DNA of 64,000 bases from Pseudomonas fluorescens (GTDB lineage Bacteria; Pseudomonadota; Gammaproteobacteria; Pseudomonadales; Pseudomonadaceae). Both the position numbers and the translations under genes were made by a program. Below, piece by piece: positions 59,837 through 64,000 of this stretch (positions are counted from its first letter, which is position 1; every line of letters starts with the position of its first letter). A model generated the notes under the pieces. That model did no database searches. It was not told where the DNA came from and worked only from the letters and a program-made list of their open reading frames with translations. The stretch covers positions 5,696,501 to 5,760,500 of the forward strand of contig NZ_CP012831.1 of assembly GCF_001307275.1 (NCBI RefSeq), read 5' to 3'.

Positions 59837-60844
59837 ATGGCTTTCAAGCGTTCTGCGCGCACCTTGTTGGTTTCCCTGGCGGCCACTGCGCTGCTCAATC
59901 CCTTGGCCCACGCCGAGGGCAAGATCAGCATCGCCCAGCAATTCGGTATCGGCTACCTGATCCTGGATGTGGTGCGTGACCAGCAGCTCATCGAGAAGCA
60001 TGGCAAGGCCCAGGGCCTGGATATCAAAGTGGACTGGAACAGCATCTCCGGCGCGACGGCGATGAACGAGGCCTTGCTGACCGGCGCCCTGGATGTGGTG
60101 TCGGCGGGCGTTCCGCCGATGCTGACGATCTGGGATCGGACCCGTGGCAAGCAGAACGTCAAGGCCATCGCCTCGCTGGGGTCGATGCCCAATTACCTGC
60201 TGACCAACAACCCGAACGTGAAGAGCCTCAAGGACTTCACCGACAAGGACCGGATCGCTGTCCCGGCGGCGGGTGTCGGATTCCAGTCGCGCACGTTGCA
60301 GATCGAAACCGCCAAGGTGTTCGGCAACGATCACTTCAAGAAATTCGACGACATCTCGGTCAGCCTTCCGCACCCGGATGCGACGGCGGCGCTGATCGCC
60401 GGCCAGTCGGAGATCAACTCGCACTTCTCCAGCCCGCCGTTCCAGTACCAGGCCCTGCAAAGCCCCAATGTGCACAAGGTGCTCAGTTCCTATGATGTGC
60501 TGGGCGGCCCGGCGACGTTCAACGTGCTCTACACCACGGAAAAATTCCACGACGAAAATCCCAAGACCTACAAGGCGTTCTACGATGCCTTGGTGGAGGC
60601 GCAAGGCATCATCAAGGCCGACAAGCCGGCCGCTGCCCAGACCTACATCCGCGTAGAACAGTCCAAGTTGCCGCTGGCGCTGGTGGAAAAAATCGTCACC
60701 GACCCCGAAATCGACTTCACCGTCGTTCCGCAACGCACCTACATCTATGCCGAAAAACTGCATGAACTGGGCGTGTTGAAAAACAAGGCCGACAGCTGGA
60801 AGGACTATTTCTTCGAAGAGGCCCATGCCGACGCCGGCAGCTAA
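59837..60844 (+). CDS. NMT1/TauA-like periplasmic binding protein (orphan)
   Basis: A 335-residue protein with signal peptide (LLVSLAATALLNPLAHA) and the nitrate/sulfonate/taurine-type binding fold (ISIAQQFGIGYLILDVV; DVVSAGVPPML). No permease or ATPase gene is adjacent. Its upstream region (59720-59790) is unusually AT-rich for this genome. The GlxA-type regulator is its likely controller. Confidence 0.9.
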   Translation: MAFKRSARTLLVSLAATALLNPLAHAEGKISIAQQFGIGYLILDVVRDQQLIEKHGKAQGLDIKVDWNSISGATAMNEALLTGALDVVSAGVPPMLTIWDRTRGKQNVKAIASLGSMPNYLLTNNPNVKSLKDFTDKDRIAVPAAGVGFQSRTLQIETAKVFGNDHFKKFDDISVSLPHPDATAALIAGQSEINSHFSSPPFQYQALQSPNVHKVLSSYDVLGGPATFNVLYTTEKFHDENPKTYKAFYDALVEAQGIIKADKPAAAQTYIRVEQSKLPLALVEKIVTDPEIDFTVVPQRTYIYAEKLHELGVLKNKADSWKDYFFEEAHADAGS

Positions 60845-60955
60845 ATCCGGGCCGGTTATCCGTTTTCGGCACAATTGCGCGACCGGTCCACGGGGCGGAA
60901 TGGAACTTGCCTGAGCTTTGACCCATAAGCCCTGGAATCATCAAAGGTCGGGTCA

Positions 60956-61948
60956 ATGAACAATGACAACATGGCGCAGCCAGCGGTCTCGTCGGATGGG
61001 TTGCCGATGCTGCCGATCAATCGGTTTCGTACCACGGACATCGACGAGCACGCCCGCAACATGGGAGGCTGGCAGGTCTGCTATGACCAGTTGACCCCCG
61101 GTCGCTTCGACGGCGAGTTGATCGAGTTCCGCTCGGATTGGATGCAGTTGGTGCGCGACCGCTCTAATCAGGCCCTGACCAAGCAAGGCATGGCCTGGGA
61201 GGGCGCCATCACCTTCAGCGTACCGCTGAGTGCGGATGGGCCGGTCTTTTGCTCCGGGCACCCGATTGTCGAACCCAGCCTATTGGTCGCCCATGGGCAT
61301 AACCTGCCTGAGTTGCGCACGCCCCAGCATCTGGATCTGCTCGGTGTCGCCATCGACGAGCAGGCGTTGGAGCATGTGCTGGAGCGACAAGGCAGTCGCT
61401 TTCGAATTACCGATCTTCCCAAGTGTTACCGTCTTGGCAACTCGACGCTGCCCGCCGAGCTTGCGGCGTTGTTCGATGAGCTTGAAGGGGGCGAGCAGGG
61501 GCGTGACTCGTTGCTGGGGTACGAGTCGATTCGCCGGGGCCTGCGGGACACGGTGATGCTGCACATACTGGAACTGGTGGCGCCGGACGAAGCACCACCG
61601 CTCAGTCCCACGGCGCGCAAACGCATGGTCGACCGCGCCCGGGAGTACGCCCTGGCCCATGTCGATGAGCCGCTGTCGATCCTCGACCTGTGCAATCACA
61701 TCGGTGCCAGCCGACGCAAACTGCAGTATTGCTTCCAAGAAACCCTAGGCATCAATCCGGTGGCTTATCTGCGGGCGTTGCGCCTCAATGCGGTGCGCCG
61801 TGAGCTGCGCAATGGCGATCAGGTGCTGGGGGTGCAGGAGGTGGCGGCACGCTGGGGGTTCTGGCATTTGAGCCGGTTTTCCAGTGATTACCGGACCCTG
61901 TTTGGCGAAACCCCGTCACACACCTTGCGTCGCACGCATCTGTGCTGA
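60956..61948 (+). CDS. AraC-family transcriptional regulator (EutR/SphR-like)
   Basis: A 330-residue regulator with an N-terminal effector domain and C-terminal HTH (SILDLCNHIGASRRKLQYCFQETLGINPVAYLRALRLNAVRREL described by parts; EVAARWGFWHLSRFSSDY). The WGFWHLSRFSSDYR pattern is typical of the EutR/FeaR/SphR group. It precedes a SphA-like porin gene, a pairing I recall from sphingosine-responsive SphR/SphA in P. aeruginosa; this is not proven here. Confidence 0.87.
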   Translation: MNNDNMAQPAVSSDGLPMLPINRFRTTDIDEHARNMGGWQVCYDQLTPGRFDGELIEFRSDWMQLVRDRSNQALTKQGMAWEGAITFSVPLSADGPVFCSGHPIVEPSLLVAHGHNLPELRTPQHLDLLGVAIDEQALEHVLERQGSRFRITDLPKCYRLGNSTLPAELAALFDELEGGEQGRDSLLGYESIRRGLRDTVMLHILELVAPDEAPPLSPTARKRMVDRAREYALAHVDEPLSILDLCNHIGASRRKLQYCFQETLGINPVAYLRALRLNAVRRELRNGDQVLGVQEVAARWGFWHLSRFSSDYRTLFGETPSHTLRRTHLC

Positions 61949-62017
61949 AAACGGATAACGGCTGACCGGCCGGCTCCCTAGGATGACCCCAACACCACAT
62001 GGTCGGAGGGGCATTCG

Positions 62018-62950
62018 ATGTACCAAAACAAAAAAACAAACGTCTGGCACTGTACGTGGTTAACCCTGGGGCTGATCGGTGCCTGCACCGCTGCCCATGG
62101 CACCGAAAACGGCGCGCCGACCACGGCGGTCGGGGTCTATGATTTCGGCGCGGGCATGATGCCGCCGGCCACGCCCTTTGGCACCGTCGGCCTGCGTACT
62201 GCGTTCTATTCGGCCAACGTGCAGAAGGATCGCCACGGCAAGTCCGTGGACAACAATTTCTCCCTGGATGTCTTGTCCATCGGCGTCGCCTACATGCGCA
62301 TGACCGATTACACCGTGCTGGGCGCCAAGTATGGCTTCGGTGCCGTCGTACCGTTCTTCCAGATGGACGCGTCGCTGCAGGTGCAGACCCCTGTCGGCCC
62401 ACTGAACCTGGAGGCCGATCCGTTTCGCATGGCCGACATGCAGGTGCTGCCGGTGATCCTGCAGTGGACCCTTTCGCCGAACCTGTTCGTCAATGCCCAG
62501 TTCCAGATCCAGGCCCCCACCGGCGACTACGACAAGGATCGCTTGATCTCGCCGGGTCTCAACCACTGGACCTTCTCGCCGATCCTCAACGCCACGTACA
62601 TCTCCGACAGCGGCTTCGAGGTGTCTTCGAGCTTTGAAGCCGACATCAACACCCGCAACCACGCCACCGACTACAAGAACGGCGTCGAGTACCGTCACGA
62701 ATTTGCCGTGGGCCAGCACGTCGGGCCATGGACCTTGGGCGTGGGCGGGTACTACTACCGTCAGTTCACCGATGACGACGCGCCGGGGCTGGAAACCGGC
62801 AATCGCGCCCGGGTGCTGGCTGTCGGGCCGGCGGTGAGCTACTTCAAGCCCGGCATTCCACCGGTGTGGCTGCATGTCTACAAGGAGCTCGATGCGCGCA
62901 ACCGCGCCGAGGGCTATACCGCGGCGCTGCGTATTTCCCACAGTTTCTAG
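62018..62950 (+). CDS. SphA/phenol-MetA-type outer-membrane protein
   Basis: A 310-residue outer-membrane protein, with an atypical basic start (MYQNKKTNVWHC), a hydrophobic signal segment (TLGLIGACTAAHG) and a beta-barrel ending in ISHSF, the usual C-terminal Phe. Alternating strands such as VSSSFEADINTRNHATDYKNG are visible. It fits PF13557 (phenol MetA-pathway/SphA proteins), which may pass hydrophobic substrates. The MFS gene begins 12 bp after its stop, so the two are one unit. Confidence 0.85.
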   Translation: MYQNKKTNVWHCTWLTLGLIGACTAAHGTENGAPTTAVGVYDFGAGMMPPATPFGTVGLRTAFYSANVQKDRHGKSVDNNFSLDVLSIGVAYMRMTDYTVLGAKYGFGAVVPFFQMDASLQVQTPVGPLNLEADPFRMADMQVLPVILQWTLSPNLFVNAQFQIQAPTGDYDKDRLISPGLNHWTFSPILNATYISDSGFEVSSSFEADINTRNHATDYKNGVEYRHEFAVGQHVGPWTLGVGGYYYRQFTDDDAPGLETGNRARVLAVGPAVSYFKPGIPPVWLHVYKELDARNRAEGYTAALRISHSF

Positions 62951-62962
62951 AAGGGGCTCGTC

Positions 62963-64000
62963 ATGAACCAATCAAGTTCCGTTTCAACGGCGGCCACCCC
63001 GTCGCGCCAGGCCAGTTGGCGCGAAGGCGGGGTGCTGATGCTGGGTAGCAGCCTGACGATCATGGGCGCGGTGATGGTCACGCCCATCCTGCCCCGGTTG
63101 GGTGCCGAATTCGGTCCCTTGGAACCGCGCGCCGATCTGCTGGTGCCGTTGGCGATTACCGGTCCGGCCCTGGCGATTGCCGTGTGCGCGCCGTTGGCTG
63201 GCTGGTTGGCCGACCGGGTGGGACGCAAGGCGTTGCTGGTGATTGCCACGGTGCTCTACGCCTTGCTCGGCGCCTTGCCGGCCCTGCTCGATAGCCTGCC
63301 TTCGATTGTCGGTGTGCGGCTGTTGTTCGGGTGCACGGAGGCGGCGGTGATGACCTGCTGCGCGACGCTGATCGCCGACTATTGGCAGGGCGAGGAGCGA
63401 CTGCGCTACGTCAACCGGCAGGTGGTGACCATCGGCCTGGTGGGGGCGCTGTTTTTTGTGGTGGGCGGTGTGCTCGGGGAGCACTCGTGGCGTGCGCCAT
63501 TCCTGTTGTATCTGCTGCCACTGCTGCTGGTGCCGGCCATGATGAAAGTGCTCTGGGAACCGCCGGTGACGAAGCGCCGGAGGGTCGAGCAGCGCGTCGA
63601 TGAGTCGGCTCCGGCCAAGGTCGCCGTGCTGCCACTGCTGGTCGGCTACCTGATGATCCTGGGCGGCATGGTCCTGACGTTCATCATGCCGATCCAGGCG
63701 CCGACGCTGTTGGTCAGCTTGGGCATCACCTCCAGCACGATGATCGGCCTGGCGGCGGGACTGAGCCTGTTGGCGACCTTGGGCGGTTCGCTGATGTGGC
63801 CGTTGCTGCGCCGTCGCTTCGGCATCGCCGGGTGCAACGCATTGTTGCTCGGCCTGATGGGCCTGGGGCTGTGGTTGCTGATGCGCGGGCAAAGCTACAA
63901 CGCTGTGCTGGTGGCGGTGTTCATCCAGGGCCTGGGGGCTGGGTTGCTGGTGCCCAACGTGATGGCGCCGGTGATGAATGCCTTGACCGCCAGCACCCGC
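62963..64000 (+). CDS. MFS transporter, truncated by the window end
   Basis: ATG 62963 opens a frame that runs to the window edge (346 codons without stop). It encodes a 12-helix-type major facilitator: after an N-terminal Ser/Thr-rich stretch come the first helix (VLMLGSSLTIMGAVMVTPIL) and the conserved loop GWLADRVGRKALL. It is probably an exporter or importer that acts with the SphA-like outer-membrane protein. Confidence 0.87.
   Translation, partial: MNQSSSVSTAATPSRQASWREGGVLMLGSSLTIMGAVMVTPILPRLGAEFGPLEPRADLLVPLAITGPALAIAVCAPLAGWLADRVGRKALLVIATVLYALLGALPALLDSLPSIVGVRLLFGCTEAAVMTCCATLIADYWQGEERLRYVNRQVVTIGLVGALFFVVGGVLGEHSWRAPFLLYLLPLLLVPAMMKVLWEPPVTKRRRVEQRVDESAPAKVAVLPLLVGYLMILGGMVLTFIMPIQAPTLLVSLGITSSTMIGLAAGLSLLATLGGSLMWPLLRRRFGIAGCNALLLGLMGLGLWLLMRGQSYNAVLVAVFIQGLGAGLLVPNVMAPVMNALTASTR

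Overview
The window looks like a chromosomal segment of a denitrifying, high-GC Pseudomonas, most likely of the P. fluorescens group. Three things point there: the gene order dnr–narL–narX / narK1–narK2–narGHJI–ppiC–moaA; abundant REP palindromes of the GTGGGAGCGAGC/GCTCGCGA and GTGGCGAGGGAGC/GCTCCCTCGCCAC types; and FNR-type TTGAT-N4-ATCAA boxes. I saw no rRNA, tRNA, CRISPR array, insertion sequence or prophage.

Region 1 (about 0.3–19.5 kb) is an anaerobic-respiration island. A Dnr-like regulator and the NarX/NarL two-component system diverge from two nitrate/nitrite transporters, the membrane-bound nitrate reductase (NarGHJI), a Cys/Gly-rich parvulin-type isomerase and the molybdopterin enzyme MoaA. 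After an eight-copy 72-bp tandem repeat comes a class III ribonucleotide reductase locus under a perfect FNR/Anr box. Its large subunit stops after the zinc motif. The glycyl-radical segment (RVMGY) sits in a separate 53-codon ORF between nrdD and nrdG, which I consider the most striking observation in the window.

Region 2 (19.6–29.6 kb) holds a Fur-boxed FtrABCD ferrous-iron importer, an Anr-boxed small Cys protein (DUF3079), an exported M20 dipeptidase, the rRNA hydroxylation protein RlhA, a Cache-GGDEF diguanylate cyclase and a small phosphodiesterase.

Region 3 (29.6–36.2 kb) consists of two convergent operons, each preceded by TGTACA-N12-TGTACA. That matches the operator I recall for the light-responsive, class II LitR (MerR-family) regulators of P. 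putida. The operons encode a chalcone-isomerase-fold protein, a DUF3833 lipoprotein, a small cytosolic protein, a DUF2878 membrane protein, a cyclopropane-synthase-like methyltransferase, DUF1365, an FAD amine-oxidase-like enzyme, an SDR and an NTF2-like protein. I infer a light- or singlet-oxygen-induced membrane-lipid modification system. No LitR or photolyase gene is present in the window.

Region 4 (36.3–51.4 kb) is metabolic. It begins with an old yellow enzyme and a pirin next to a LysR regulator. Next is an operon of three tandem RraA-fold aldolase/decarboxylase paralogues plus an aminotransferase, divergent from a LysR gene and an alpha/beta hydrolase. A four-copy 213-bp tandem repeat separates these from an operon of flavin monooxygenase, Rid protein, DUF1028 and ArgE-like deacylase, followed by a solute-binding protein and another LysR gene. 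This may be an undescribed catabolic pathway for a nitrogen-containing compound.

Region 5 (51.5–64 kb) holds a type II NADH dehydrogenase, a lone receiver protein, AraC and LysR regulators, a PEBP-family protein, a FixL/FixJ-like two-component pair, a GlxA-type regulator divergent from an orphan NMT1-like binding protein, and an AraC regulator followed by a SphA-like outer-membrane protein and an MFS transporter cut by the window end.
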